Below are positions 18,024-26,560 of a stretch of DNA of 64,000 nt, one piece after another (position 1 is the stretch's first letter; each line of letters starts with the position of its first letter). The translations under genes and the position numbers were made by a program. Source of the stretch: Streptomyces sp. NRRL S-1022 (GTDB taxonomy: Bacteria; Actinomycetota; Actinomycetes; Streptomycetales; Streptomycetaceae); assembly GCF_000720135.1 (NCBI RefSeq), contig NZ_JOIU01000010.1:139114-203113 (forward strand), given 5' to 3'. The notes below the pieces were generated by a model. That model was given only the letters and a program-made list of their open reading frames with translations. It had not been told where the DNA came from and did no database searches.

Positions 18024-18736
18024 CCCCGGACGGGGGGACCCCCCGCAGCCCCACGAGGGTGCTCGTGGTCGACGACGAGCCGCAGATCGTGCGCGCCCTC
18101 GTGATCAACCTCAAGGCGCGCAAGTACGAGGTCGACGCGGCGCCCGACGGCACGACCGCGCTCGAACTCGCCGCCTCCCGTCACCCCGACGTCGTCGTCC
18201 TCGACCTGGGCCTGCCCGACATGGACGGCGTGGAGGTGATCAAGGGCCTGCGCGGCTGGACCCGGGTGCCGATCCTGGTGCTGTCCGCCCGCCACTCCTC
18301 CGACGAGAAGGTCCAGGCGCTGGACGCGGGCGCCGACGACTACGTCACCAAGCCCTTCGGCATGGACGAGCTGCTGGCCCGGCTGCGGGCCGCGGTCCGC
18401 AGGGCCGAGCCGGCCGGGCCGGGCGAGGACGACCTGGTCACCGTCGAGACCGCGGGCTTCACCGTCGACCTCGCCGCCAAGAAGGTCAACCGCGGCGGCA
18501 GGGACGTACGGCTCACCCCGACCGAGTGGCACCTGCTGGAGGTGCTGGTCCGCAACACCGGCCGGCTGGTCGGCCAGAGACAGCTGCTGCAGGAGGTGTG
18601 GGGGCCGTCGTACGGGACCGAGACCAACTACCTGCGGGTGTACATGGCCCAGCTGCGGCGCAAGCTGGAGGCGGACCCCTCGCACCCGCGGCACTTCATC
18701 ACCGAACCGGGGATGGGCTACCGGTTCGAGAAGTAG
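18017..18736 (+). CDS. kdpE: Response regulator KdpE
   Basis: 239-residue OmpR-type regulator. The receiver has VVDDEPQIVRAL, phospho-acceptor Asp63 in VVVLDLGLPDMDG and the DDYVTKPF lysine; the winged-helix domain has LTPTEWHLLEVLVRNTGRLV and YLRVYMAQLRRKLE, ending ITEPGMGYRFEK. TEW-H-LL and the pairing with KdpD identify it as KdpE. The ATG at 18017 lies inside the end of kdpD, with AGAGAGGCGG upstream. Confidence 0.93.
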   Translation: MLTPDGGTPRSPTRVLVVDDEPQIVRALVINLKARKYEVDAAPDGTTALELAASRHPDVVVLDLGLPDMDGVEVIKGLRGWTRVPILVLSARHSSDEKVQALDAGADDYVTKPFGMDELLARLRAAVRRAEPAGPGEDDLVTVETAGFTVDLAAKKVNRGGRDVRLTPTEWHLLEVLVRNTGRLVGQRQLLQEVWGPSYGTETNYLRVYMAQLRRKLEADPSHPRHFITEPGMGYRFEK

Positions 18737-18797
18737 GCCGCCGGGCCGGTACCAGCGGGCTTACGGTCCTGTCGGTGGTCCCCGGTACGCTTCAGAT

Positions 18798-19196
18798 ATG
18801 ACAGCTGTTCCTCGTTCCGAAAAGCCGGCCGGCCGGTTCCGGCGCATGCTCGACCGGCTCTCCTCGTCGCAGGAGGACCTGGAGTCCGAGGAGCTGCGCG
18901 AAGACGCCGAGACGGCCGGCTGTACGAAGATCGGCGACTGTCGGGACCGGCAGATCGTCACCGTTACTGGTACCTTGCGCACGGTCACCCTGCGGCCGCG
19001 CGCCGGAGTCCCGGCCCTGGAGGCCGAGCTGTTCGACGGCTCCGCCGCGCTGGACGTGGTCTGGCTCGGCAGGCGTTCCATCGTGGGCATAGAACCGGGG
19101 CGCAAGCTGATCGCATCGGGCCGGATCTCGATGAGCCGGGGCCGCCGGGTGCTGTTCAACCCGAAATACGAACTGCGACCCCTCGGACGGGAGTAG
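18798..19196 (+). CDS. OB-fold nucleic-acid-binding domain protein
   Basis: 132-residue protein with an N-terminal helical arm (RFRRMLDRLSSSQEDLESEE) and an OB-fold (about 50-130) containing VTVTGTLRTVTLRPR, DGSAALDVVWLGRRSI and GRISMSRGRRVLFNPKYEL. It resembles the ssDNA/tRNA-binding OB-folds encoded beside DUF3159 genes in actinobacteria; a role is not established. A -10-like TACGCT lies only six bases before the ATG, so the mRNA may be leaderless. The DUF3159 gene begins four bases after the stop. Confidence 0.85.
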   Translation: MTAVPRSEKPAGRFRRMLDRLSSSQEDLESEELREDAETAGCTKIGDCRDRQIVTVTGTLRTVTLRPRAGVPALEAELFDGSAALDVVWLGRRSIVGIEPGRKLIASGRISMSRGRRVLFNPKYELRPLGRE

Positions 19197-19199
19197 CCG

Positions 19200-19967
19200 G
19201 TGACGTCCCTCGACAAGCCGACCGAAGACACCGACCAGACTCAGCCCGACGACGCCCGCGCGGTGACCGAGGCGGCGCTGTTCGAGGCCTTCGGCGGAGT
19301 CCGCGGCATGGTCGAGACGGTCCTGCCGGGCCTGCTCTTCGTCACGATCTTCACGATCGACAAGGACCTGCACCTCTCCGCGATCGCCGCGCTGGCGGTC
19401 TCCCTGGTGCTGGTCGTGGTCCGGCTCGCCATGAAGGACACCGTCAAGCACGCCTTCAGCGGTGTCTTCGGCGTGGTGTTCGGCGTGGTGTTCGCGATGT
19501 TCACCGGCAACGCCAAGGACTTCTACCTGCCCGGCATGCTCTACACGCTGGGCATGGCGCTGGCCTACATCATCACCACCCTGGCGGGCGTCCCCCTGAT
19601 CGGCCTCATCCTCGGCCCGATCTTCAAGGAGAACCTCTCCTGGCGCACCCGCAACCCCGGCCGCAAGAAGGCCTACGCCAAGGCCAGCTGGGCCTGGGGC
19701 CTGATCCTGCTCGCCAAGTGCGCGATCCTCTTCCCGCTGTACTGGTGGGCCGACACCGCGCAGCTCGGCTGGGTCCTGGTCACCCTGAAGATCCCGCCGT
19801 TCCTGCTGGCGGTCTGGCTGACCTGGGTCTTCCTCGCGAAGGCGCCCGCGCCGATCGACGTGTTCGCGGAGCTGGAGGCCGAGGAGAAGGCCGAGCAGGA
19901 GCGCCAGGCCGCGCAGGCCGCGCAGAGCGGCGAGACGACCGGGGGACGGCACCGCCGGGACGCGTGA
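19200..19967 (+). CDS. DUF3159 family membrane protein
   Basis: 255-residue polytopic membrane protein with about six TM helices between residues 38 and 220, including GVFGVVFGVVFAMFTGNAKDF and LAYIITTLAGVPLIGLILGP, and a charged C-terminal tail (FAELEAEEKAEQERQAAQAA). This matches DUF3159, an actinobacterial family of unknown activity. The GTG start directly follows the OB-fold gene. A perfect hairpin lies 22 bases after the stop. Confidence 0.88.
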   Translation: MTSLDKPTEDTDQTQPDDARAVTEAALFEAFGGVRGMVETVLPGLLFVTIFTIDKDLHLSAIAALAVSLVLVVVRLAMKDTVKHAFSGVFGVVFGVVFAMFTGNAKDFYLPGMLYTLGMALAYIITTLAGVPLIGLILGPIFKENLSWRTRNPGRKKAYAKASWAWGLILLAKCAILFPLYWWADTAQLGWVLVTLKIPPFLLAVWLTWVFLAKAPAPIDVFAELEAEEKAEQERQAAQAAQSGETTGGRHRRDA

Positions 19968-19988
19968 GCGGTCCGTCGCACGACGCGG

Positions 19989-20020
19989 AAAGGGCGCCCC
20001 TGCCGCCAGGGGCGCCCTTT
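19989..20020. terminator. 14-bp perfect hairpin, bidirectional terminator
   Basis: AAAGGGCGCCCCTG and CAGGGGCGCCCTTT around a CCGC loop, followed by TTCTCC. It lies between the convergent DUF3159 and TrkA genes and has A/T-rich outer ends on both sides, suited to termination in both directions. Confidence 0.88.
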
Positions 20021-20036
20021 TCTCCGTGCCGCCGGG

Positions 20037-20705
20037 TCAGTCCTCGCGCCGCACCGACAGCAGGTCCTCCAGCTGCTCCTCCCGGGCCTGCGCGGCCACG
20101 AACAGCAGCTCGTCGCCCGGCTCCAGGGAGTCCTCCTTGGAGGGCGTCAGCACACGGGTGCCGCGGATGATCGTGACCAGCGAGGTGTCCTGAGGCCACT
20201 CGACGTCGCCGACCTGGGTGCCGGCCAGGGCCGACTCCTCCGGCAGGGTCAGCTCGACGAGGTTGGCGTCGCCGTGGCTGAAGCGGAGCAGCCGGACCAG
20301 GTCACCGACGCTCACCGCCTCCTCGACCAGGGCGGACATCAGGCGCGGGGTGGAGACGGCCACGTCCACGCCCCAGGCCTCGTTGAACAGCCACTCGTTC
20401 TTGGGGTTGTTGACGCGGGCGACGACGCGCGGGACGCCGTACTCCGTCTTCGCGAGCAGGGAGACGACCAGGTTCACCTTGTCGTCGCCGGTCGCGGCGA
20501 TCACGACGTTGCAGCGCTGCAGCGCCGCCTCGTCCAGGGAGGTGATCTCGCAGGCGTCGGCCAGCAGCCACTCCGCCTGCGGGACGCGCTCGACCGAGAT
20601 GGCGGTCGGCGCCTTGTCGATCAGCAGGACCTCGTGGCCGTTCTCCAGCAGCTCGCCCGCGATCGAGCGGCCGACCGCGCCGGCCCCGGCAATGGCGACC
20701 CTCAT
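20037..20705 (-). CDS. TrkA family potassium-uptake regulatory protein (second of pair)
   Basis: 222-residue cytoplasmic K+-channel/transporter regulator. The RCK N domain (1-125) has the dinucleotide fold MRVAIAGAGAVGRSIAGELL and VLLIDKAPT; the RCK C domain (about 140-215) contains VELTLPEESALAGTQVGDVE and DELLFVAAQ. These proteins gate K+ channels or transporters in response to NAD(H) or nucleotides. The ATG shares one base with the stop of the upstream trkA-like gene (TGATG), so the two are coupled and probably work as partners. Divergent from the APC permease at 21748. Confidence 0.9.
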   Translation of the reverse strand: MRVAIAGAGAVGRSIAGELLENGHEVLLIDKAPTAISVERVPQAEWLLADACEITSLDEAALQRCNVVIAATGDDKVNLVVSLLAKTEYGVPRVVARVNNPKNEWLFNEAWGVDVAVSTPRLMSALVEEAVSVGDLVRLLRFSHGDANLVELTLPEESALAGTQVGDVEWPQDTSLVTIIRGTRVLTPSKEDSLEPGDELLFVAAQAREEQLEDLLSVRRED

Positions 20706-21376
20706 CAGTGACCGCCCTCCTCTTCCGGGCCACCGGCGAACGCCGCCTCGACCTTGTCCACGTCGTCCGTACGCATCATCACGTGCACGAGGTCGCCCTC
20801 CTGCAGCACCGTCTGCGAGGTGGGCAGGACCGCCTCGCCGAGGCGGGTCAGGAACGCCACCCGGACACCCGTCTCGTCCTGCAGCTTGCTGATCTTGTGA
20901 CCCACCCACTTCGGGGAGGCGTGCACCTCGGCCAGCTGCACCCCGCCGGTGGGATCGCGCCACAGCGGCTCGGCCCCGGAGGGCAGCAGCCGGCGCAGCA
21001 TCTGGTCGGCGGTCCAGCGGACCGTGGCCACCGTAGGGATGCCCAGACGCTGGTAGACCTCGGCACGGCGGGGATCGTAGATGCGGGCGGCCACGTTCTC
21101 CACACCGAACATCTCGCGCGCCACGCGGGCCGAGATGATGTTGGAGTTGTCCCCGCTGGAGACCGCGGCGAAGGCACCGGCCTCCTCGATGCCCGCCTCG
21201 CGCAGGGTGTCCTGGTCGAAGCCGACGCCGGTGACCCGGCGGCCCCCGAATCCCGGGCCCAGCCGGCGGAAGGCGGTGGGGTCCTGGTCGATCACGGCGA
21301 CCGTGTGTCCCTGTTGCTCCAGGGTCTGGGCGAGAGCGGAACCCACTCTCCCGCAGCCCATGATGACGATGTGCAC
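20705..21376 (-). CDS. TrkA family potassium-uptake regulatory protein (first of pair)
   Basis: 223-residue RCK protein with VHIVIMGCGRVGSALAQTLE, AVIDQDPTAFRRL, SGDNSNIISARVAREMFG and a C-terminal RCK-C domain (GVQLAEVHASPKWVGHKISK). I placed the start at the GTG at 21376, which has GGAAGG six bases upstream and begins exactly at the nucleotide fold; an ATG seven codons earlier lies at 21397. Together with its downstream partner it probably controls K+ flux, possibly through the large permease encoded divergently. Confidence 0.9.
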   Translation of the reverse strand: MHIVIMGCGRVGSALAQTLEQQGHTVAVIDQDPTAFRRLGPGFGGRRVTGVGFDQDTLREAGIEEAGAFAAVSSGDNSNIISARVAREMFGVENVAARIYDPRRAEVYQRLGIPTVATVRWTADQMLRRLLPSGAEPLWRDPTGGVQLAEVHASPKWVGHKISKLQDETGVRVAFLTRLGEAVLPTSQTVLQEGDLVHVMMRTDDVDKVEAAFAGGPEEEGGH

Positions 21377-21439
21377 GACCGTCCTTCCGGTGTCCAAAAG
21401 TTACTGCTCAGCATCAGGGTCTCAGACCGACGCCCAAAG

Positions 21440-21586
21440 CTACACACGGGCGCCACGCGGCGGGCAGCCCCGTGCCGGGGCCGGTCGCAGCCGCCGGCGA
21501 GTGATGCTGCGCACGCTGCACAGGGTCAGGATTCCGAGGCCGCCGAGGGCGAGCAGCGCCCCGATCAGCTCCGCGGTCGCGGGCAT
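21440..21586 (-). CDS. Small single-pass membrane protein (48 aa)
   Basis: Starts MPATAELIGALLALGGLGIL, with one hydrophobic helix (about 5-27), then a very basic tail (RSITRRRLRPAPARG). GGAGG lies five bases before the ATG at 21586. It sits just upstream of the trkA-like pair on the same strand and could be in that transcript. The good ribosome site, TM helix and positive-inside tail support a real gene. The function is unknown; a small accessory subunit for K+ transport is only a guess from position. Confidence 0.6.
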   Translation of the reverse strand: MPATAELIGALLALGGLGILTLCSVRSITRRRLRPAPARGCPPRGARV

Positions 21587-21747
21587 GGAACCTCCGAAGT
21601 GCGATGACAGGCGGGGTTTGCCATCTAGGCACGGGGGGCACATGGACCACGGATTCCGCAGTTCCGTGCGCCCTCGTTTTCACTCGTGAGGCATATCCAG
21701 CACGCCGGGTGGGCGGGTGCCTGTTCGAAGGCTTACGATCCTCTCTC

Positions 21748-23796
21748 GTGTCCAAACTGACCGACGTGCCCAAACGGATCCTGATCGGGCGCGCACTGCG
21801 CAGTGACCGGCTGGGCGAAACGCTCCTGCCGAAGCGCATCGCACTTCCCGTCTTCGCCTCCGACCCGCTGTCCTCCGTCGCCTACGCGCCGGGGGAGGTC
21901 CTGCTGGTCCTGTCTATCGCGGGCGTGTCGGCGTACCACTTCAGCCCCTGGATCGCGGTCGCGGTCGTGGTGCTGATGTTCACCGTGGTCGCCTCCTACC
22001 GGCAGAACGTGCACGCCTACCCGAGCGGTGGCGGCGACTACGAGGTCGCGACCACCAACCTCGGCCCCAAGGCCGGCCTCACCGTGGCCAGCGCGCTGCT
22101 CGTCGACTACGTCCTGACCGTCGCCGTCTCCATCGCCTCCGGTATCGAGAACCTCGGCTCCGCGATCCCCTTCGTGGTCCAGCACAAGGTGCTCTGCGCG
22201 GCCGCCGTCATCGTGCTGCTCACGCTCATGAACCTGCGCGGCGTGAAGGAGTCGGGCAAGCTCTTCGCGATCCCGACGTTCGTCTTCGTCGGCGGCGTCT
22301 TCATCATGATCGCGTGGGGCGCCTTCCGCGGACTGGTCCTCGGCGACACCATGCGCGCCCCGACGGCCGGCTACCACATCAAGGCCGAGCACCAGGGGCT
22401 CGCCGGCTTCGCGCTGGTCTTCCTGCTGCTGCGCGCCTTCTCCTCCGGCTGTGCGGCCCTCACCGGCGTCGAGGCGATCTCCAACGGCGTCCCGGCCTTC
22501 CGCAAGCCCAAGTCCAAGAACGCGGCGACCACCCTGGCGATGATGGGCCTGCTGGCCGTCACCATGTTCTGCGGCATCATCGCGCTCGCCATGGTCACCA
22601 AGGTCCGCATGGCCGAGCACCCGGCCAGCGACCTGCTGCGGAACGGCGTCCCGCTCGGCTCCGGCTACGTCCAGAACCCGGTGATCTCCCAGGTCGCCGA
22701 GGCGGTCTTCGGCAAGGGCAGCTTCCTGTTCATCCTGCTCGCCGCCGCCACCGCGCTGGTGCTGTTCCTGGCCGCCAACACGGCGTACAACGGCTTCCCG
22801 CTGCTCGGCTCGATCCTCGCCCAGGACCGCTACCTGCCGCGCCAGCTGCACACCCGCGGCGACCGGCTCGCCTTCTCCAACGGCATCGTGCTGCTCGCGG
22901 GCGCCGCGATGCTGCTGGTGTTCATCTACGGCGCGGACTCCACCCGCCTGATCCAGCTGTACATCGTCGGCGTGTTCGTGTCCTTCACGCTCAGCCAGAC
23001 CGGCATGGTCCGGCACTGGAACCGCCACCTCGCCGCCGAGAAGGACCCGGCCAAGCGCAGCCACATGATCCGCTCCCGCGCGATCAACGCGTTCGGCGCC
23101 TTCTTCACCGGCCTGGTGCTCGTCGTCGTCCTGGTCACCAAGTTCACGCACGGCGCCTGGGTCGCCCTGCTCGGCATGTGCATCTTCTACGCGACGATGA
23201 CCGCGATCCGGAAGCACTACGACCGGGTCGCCGACGAGATCGCCGCGCCCGAGGGCCCGAGCGACGACATGGTCCGCCCCTCCCGGGTGCACTCGGTCGT
23301 CCTGATCTCCAAGATCCACCGCCCCACGCTGCGCGCCCTGGCCTACGCCAAGCTGATGCGCTCGGACACCCTGGAGGCGCTGACCGTCAACGTCGACCCG
23401 GCCGAGACGAAGGCGCTGCGCGAGGAGTGGGAGCGGCGCGGGATCGACGTACCGCTGAAGGTCCTGGACTCGCCGTACCGCGAGATCACCCGGCCGATCA
23501 TCGAGTACGTCAAGGGCCTGCGCAAGGAGTCCCCGCGCGACGCGGTCTCCGTGATCATCCCCGAGTACGTGGTCGGCCACTGGTACGAGCACCTGCTGCA
23601 CAACCAGAGCGCCCTGCGCCTGAAGGGCCGCCTGCTCTTCACCCCCGGCGTGATGGTGACCTCGGTGCCGTACCAGCTGCAGTCCTCCGAGGCGGCCAAG
23701 CTGCGGGCCCGCAGGCGGCAGGACTGGAACGCGCCCGGCGCGGTCCGCCGCGGCCCGGCGGTGGAACGGCCGAAGGAGCCGTCCACCAAGGAGTGA
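21748..23796 (+). CDS. APC superfamily amino acid/potassium permease with long cytoplasmic C-terminus
   Basis: 682-residue membrane protein. Residues about 35-500 form roughly twelve TM helices, with the APC-type PVFASDPLSSVAYAPGE and YPSGGGDYEVATTNLGPKAG near the start and CAALTGVEAISNGVPAFR in the middle. The last 180 residues (RPSRVHSVVLISKIHRPTLR, PEYVVGHWYEHLLHNQSALR) form a soluble domain. Such proteins are annotated as amino-acid permeases, yet some relatives (KimA) import K+; divergence from two TrkA proteins favours a K+ role here, as inference. The GTG start at 21748 has no ribosome site, but TACGAT eight bases upstream suggests a leaderless mRNA. Confidence 0.85.
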   Translation: MSKLTDVPKRILIGRALRSDRLGETLLPKRIALPVFASDPLSSVAYAPGEVLLVLSIAGVSAYHFSPWIAVAVVVLMFTVVASYRQNVHAYPSGGGDYEVATTNLGPKAGLTVASALLVDYVLTVAVSIASGIENLGSAIPFVVQHKVLCAAAVIVLLTLMNLRGVKESGKLFAIPTFVFVGGVFIMIAWGAFRGLVLGDTMRAPTAGYHIKAEHQGLAGFALVFLLLRAFSSGCAALTGVEAISNGVPAFRKPKSKNAATTLAMMGLLAVTMFCGIIALAMVTKVRMAEHPASDLLRNGVPLGSGYVQNPVISQVAEAVFGKGSFLFILLAAATALVLFLAANTAYNGFPLLGSILAQDRYLPRQLHTRGDRLAFSNGIVLLAGAAMLLVFIYGADSTRLIQLYIVGVFVSFTLSQTGMVRHWNRHLAAEKDPAKRSHMIRSRAINAFGAFFTGLVLVVVLVTKFTHGAWVALLGMCIFYATMTAIRKHYDRVADEIAAPEGPSDDMVRPSRVHSVVLISKIHRPTLRALAYAKLMRSDTLEALTVNVDPAETKALREEWERRGIDVPLKVLDSPYREITRPIIEYVKGLRKESPRDAVSVIIPEYVVGHWYEHLLHNQSALRLKGRLLFTPGVMVTSVPYQLQSSEAAKLRARRRQDWNAPGAVRRGPAVERPKEPSTKE

Positions 23797-23884
23797 GGCG
23801 GGGCGGGGAGGCCGTAGACTGGTGGGCTGTTGTCGGGCCCGCCGGTGCGGGCCGCCCCCGCTCTCGATCTGGAGTCACCCCACC

Positions 23885-25213
23885 ATGCCCGCAGAACCGA
23901 AGAAGTCGCTGGTGGGGGAGGAGTACGAGGTCGAGATCGGCCCCGTCGCCCACGGCGGCCACTGCATCGCCCGTACGACCGAGGGCCAGGTGCTGTTCGT
24001 CCGGCACGCGCTGCCCGGCGAGCGGGTGGTGGCCCGGGTGACCGAGGGGGAGGAAGGCGCCCGCTTCCTGCGCGCGGACGCCGTACGGATCCTGGAGGCG
24101 TCCAAGGACCGCATCGAGGCCCCCTGCCCCTTCGCCGGCCCCGGCCGCTGCGGCGGCTGCGACTGGCAGCACGCCAAGCCGGGCGCCCAGCGCCGGCTGA
24201 AGGCCGACGTGATCGCCGAGCAGCTCCTGCGGCTCGCCGGCCTCACCCCCGAGGAGGCCGGCTGGGACGGCACGGTGGTTCCGGCCGAGGGCGACAAGCT
24301 GCCCGCCGGCCAGGTCCCGCAGTGGCGCACCCGCGTCCAGTACGCCGTCGACGCCGAGGGCCACGCCGGTCTGCGCCGGCACCGCTCGCACGAGGTCGAG
24401 CGCATCGACCACTGCATGATCGCGGCGGCGGGCGTGAGCGAGCTGGGCATCGAGAAGCGGGACTGGACCGGCATGGCCTCCGTCGACGCGATCGCCGCGA
24501 CCGGGTCCCAGGACCGCATGGTCATCCTGGAGCCGCGCCCCGGCGCCCGACTGCCCCTCGTCGAGCTCGACAGGCCCGTCTCCGTCATGCGCGTCGACGA
24601 GCGGGACGGCGGGGTCCACCGCGTCCACGGCCGCGCGTTCGTACGCGAGCGCGCCGACGACCACACCTACCGGGTCGGCAGCGGCGGCTTCTGGCAGGTC
24701 CACCCGAAGGCGGCCGACACGCTCGTCACGGCGGTGATGCAGGGCCTCCTGCCCCGCAAGGGCGAGACGGCCCTCGACCTCTACTGCGGTGTCGGCCTCT
24801 TCGCCGGCGCCCTCGCCGACCGCCTCGGCGAGCAGGGCGCGGTGCTCGGCATCGAGTCCGGCAAGCGGGCCGTGGAGGACGCCCGGCACAACCTGGCCGG
24901 CTTCCCGCGGGTCCGTATCGAGCAGGGCAAGGTCGAGTCGGTCCTGCCGCGCACCGGCATCACCGAGGCCGACCTCATCGTCCTCGACCCGCCCCGCGCG
25001 GGCGCCGGCCGCAAGACGGTCGCCCACCTCGCGTCCCTGGGCGCCCGCCGCATCGCCTACGTCGCCTGCGATCCCGCCGCGCTGGCCCGGGACCTGGGGT
25101 ACTTCCGCGAGGGCGGGTACCGGGTGCGGACGCTCCGGGCGTTCGATCTGTTCCCGATGACCGCGCATGTGGAGTGCGTCGCGATCCTGGAACCCGTTGG
25201 AAAGGGCTCTTGA
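23885..25213 (+). CDS. TRAM-domain class I SAM-dependent RNA (uracil-5)-methyltransferase
   Basis: 442-residue RNA methyltransferase of the TrmA/RlmD family. The TRAM domain (about 8-70) is followed by Fe-S ligands Cys81, Cys89 and Cys92 (CPFAGPGRCGGCDWQH), a methyltransferase fold with ALDLYCGVGLFAG and LDPPRAGAGRKTV, and catalytic Cys395 in YVACDPAALARDL. It probably methylates uridine in 23S rRNA or tRNA; the exact position is unknown. The ATG at 23885 follows CTGGAG. The last 60 coding bases have a diverged second copy at 40161-40223, so the C-terminus LFPMTAHVECVAILEPVGKG may be supplied by an integrated element. Confidence 0.92.
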   Translation: MPAEPKKSLVGEEYEVEIGPVAHGGHCIARTTEGQVLFVRHALPGERVVARVTEGEEGARFLRADAVRILEASKDRIEAPCPFAGPGRCGGCDWQHAKPGAQRRLKADVIAEQLLRLAGLTPEEAGWDGTVVPAEGDKLPAGQVPQWRTRVQYAVDAEGHAGLRRHRSHEVERIDHCMIAAAGVSELGIEKRDWTGMASVDAIAATGSQDRMVILEPRPGARLPLVELDRPVSVMRVDERDGGVHRVHGRAFVRERADDHTYRVGSGGFWQVHPKAADTLVTAVMQGLLPRKGETALDLYCGVGLFAGALADRLGEQGAVLGIESGKRAVEDARHNLAGFPRVRIEQGKVESVLPRTGITEADLIVLDPPRAGAGRKTVAHLASLGARRIAYVACDPAALARDLGYFREGGYRVRTLRAFDLFPMTAHVECVAILEPVGKGS

Positions 25214-25223
25214 CCTGCGGTTT
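25151..25223. repeat. Left copy of 73-bp imperfect direct repeat (methyltransferase 3' end, putative attL)
   Basis: From TTCCCGATGA through the stop codon to TGACCTGCGGTTT this matches 40161-40233 at about 60 of 73 positions, with CATGTGGAGTGCGT and TGACCTGCGGTTT identical. The offset is a constant 15010 bp. The similarity ends abruptly upstream of TTCCCGATGA. Confidence 0.75.
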
Positions 25224-25565
25224 CCGATTTCTTTCGCGGGCTCGACCTGTTTCGCGGGGTGGGAACAGATGAAGGCGGACGACGACGCGTGACCTGCGCA
25301 TTCGCCTGAGGGGGAGGGCGCGTGGCGGTGGCGGAGCCCGTTTGTTCTTGCGGCGTGACGCACGAATGAAGGGCGTAGAGCAGGTGCGGAGACGAGTCGG
25401 CTGGCTGCGCCGCACGACGTGATCAGGCCTTCACCAACCTCCTCGGGGGCAGCCCGACGCCCCGCCGACTTCCACGGCACGGCCGAGGCCCAGTCGGTCT
25501 GCCGTGGCGCCCGGCAGTTGGTCCTTCGACTCGGCGGTGGTGGTCCGGGGGTGCGGAGGTCCCGC
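25214..25565. other. Left edge of the catabolic island, no gene seen
   Basis: About 350 bases between the methyltransferase stop and the dehydrogenase remnant. It contains a second TGACCTGCG word (25288-25300 region) and one TGACGCACG (25356-25364), a 9-mer repeated three times at the island's right edge. I see no integrase, no excisionase and no intact gene. Confidence 0.5.
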
Positions 25566-26518
25566 TCATACCCCGCTCAGGTCGAGCAGGACCTTGGAGG
25601 CCATGGCCCGGTCATGGGCGATGTCGAAAGCGGCTCGGCTCTCTGAGAGCGGGAACGTGTGGGTCTCGATCGCGTCGACGGGCAGACCCCGGGCGAGCAG
25701 AGTGATCGCCTCGTCGAACTCGGTGTCGAAGCGGAACGCGCCGCGCAACTCCAGTTCGCGGGTCACGGCGACGTTGCCGAGCAAGGGGACCTCACGGGGC
25801 GGCAGCAGACCGAGGAAAGGGCTCCGCCCAGGCCCCGTCGTCGGGTGCGTCGGCCCGGACCGTGGCGGTGGCCCCGAGGCCACGGCGATGCCCAGCGGGG
25901 TGTCGAGGAGGTCGCTCACGATCACCTCGGCGGCGCCCCGGTGGCTCAGGACGGCGGTCACCAGGCAGCCGATCGGCCCGGCCCCGGTGACCAGCACCCG
26001 CCTGCCGGCCACGTCACCGGCCCGGTGCACGGCGTGCAGGGCCACCGACAGTGGTTCGGCCAACACTGCGCGGTTCAAGGCGAGTTCGGGCGGCAACACG
26101 CGAATCTGTGCGGTGGGCGCGGTGATGAGCCGGGCGAAGCCGCCCTGGACGCGCGGGGTCCGGGCGGCACTGCCGAGGTAGCGGGTGTTCGCGCAGATGT
26201 TGCGGCGGCCCGCGGCGCATTCGGCGCACCGGCTGCACCGGGTGGCCGGGTGGCCGGGTGGACGGCCACCGGGGTGCCTACGGCGGGTCCCGCGGTTCTG
26301 GGCCCGAGGGCGGCGACGTGGCCGACGATCTCGTGGCCGAGCACCATCGGCTCGAGGACGGTGCAGTCACCGACCCGGCCGTGGCGGTAGTAGTGCAAGT
26401 CGGATCCGCAGATGCCGCCGAGGGCGACGGCGACCGCGATCTCACCGGGGTCGGGACCGTCGTACGGCCGCTCCTCGATCCGTAGATCGCCGGCTCCGTG
26501 GACGACACATGCGTGCAT
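25566..26518 (-). pseudogene. Zinc-dependent alcohol dehydrogenase remnant (L-idonate 5-dehydrogenase type)
   Basis: The N-terminus MHACVVHGAGDLRIEERPY, ICGSDLHYYRHGRVGD and PMVLGHEIVGHVAALG is in one frame up to HPAT. There an 8-bp tandem duplication (GGTGGCCG twice, 26241-26256) shifts the frame; the sequence resumes as ECAAGRRNIC, ARLI, LPPELALNRAVLAEPLSVAL and VLVTGAGPIGCLV. A second disruption follows: GATATVRADAPDD can be read only in another frame, and roughly 40 residues before GLLPPREVPLLGNVAVTREL are missing. The family oxidises polyols and sugar acids with NAD+. The upstream SDR remnant reads into it without a stop. Confidence 0.88.
26241..26261. repeat. 8-bp tandem duplication causing a frameshift in the dehydrogenase remnant
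   Basis: GGTGGCCG GGTGGCCG GGTGG: two full units and a partial third. Removing one unit restores the reading HPATRCSRCAECAAGRRNIC, the expected structural-zinc region of a medium-chain dehydrogenase. Confidence 0.88.
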
Positions 26519-26560
26519 GGGGCTCCTAGAGGTCGCAGGAAGGGTCGCAGAACGGGGTCG

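Noticed and set aside
25659..26390. 243-codon frame on the plus strand opposite the dehydrogenase remnant
   Set aside because: It is antisense to clear dehydrogenase sequence and shows no domain of its own.
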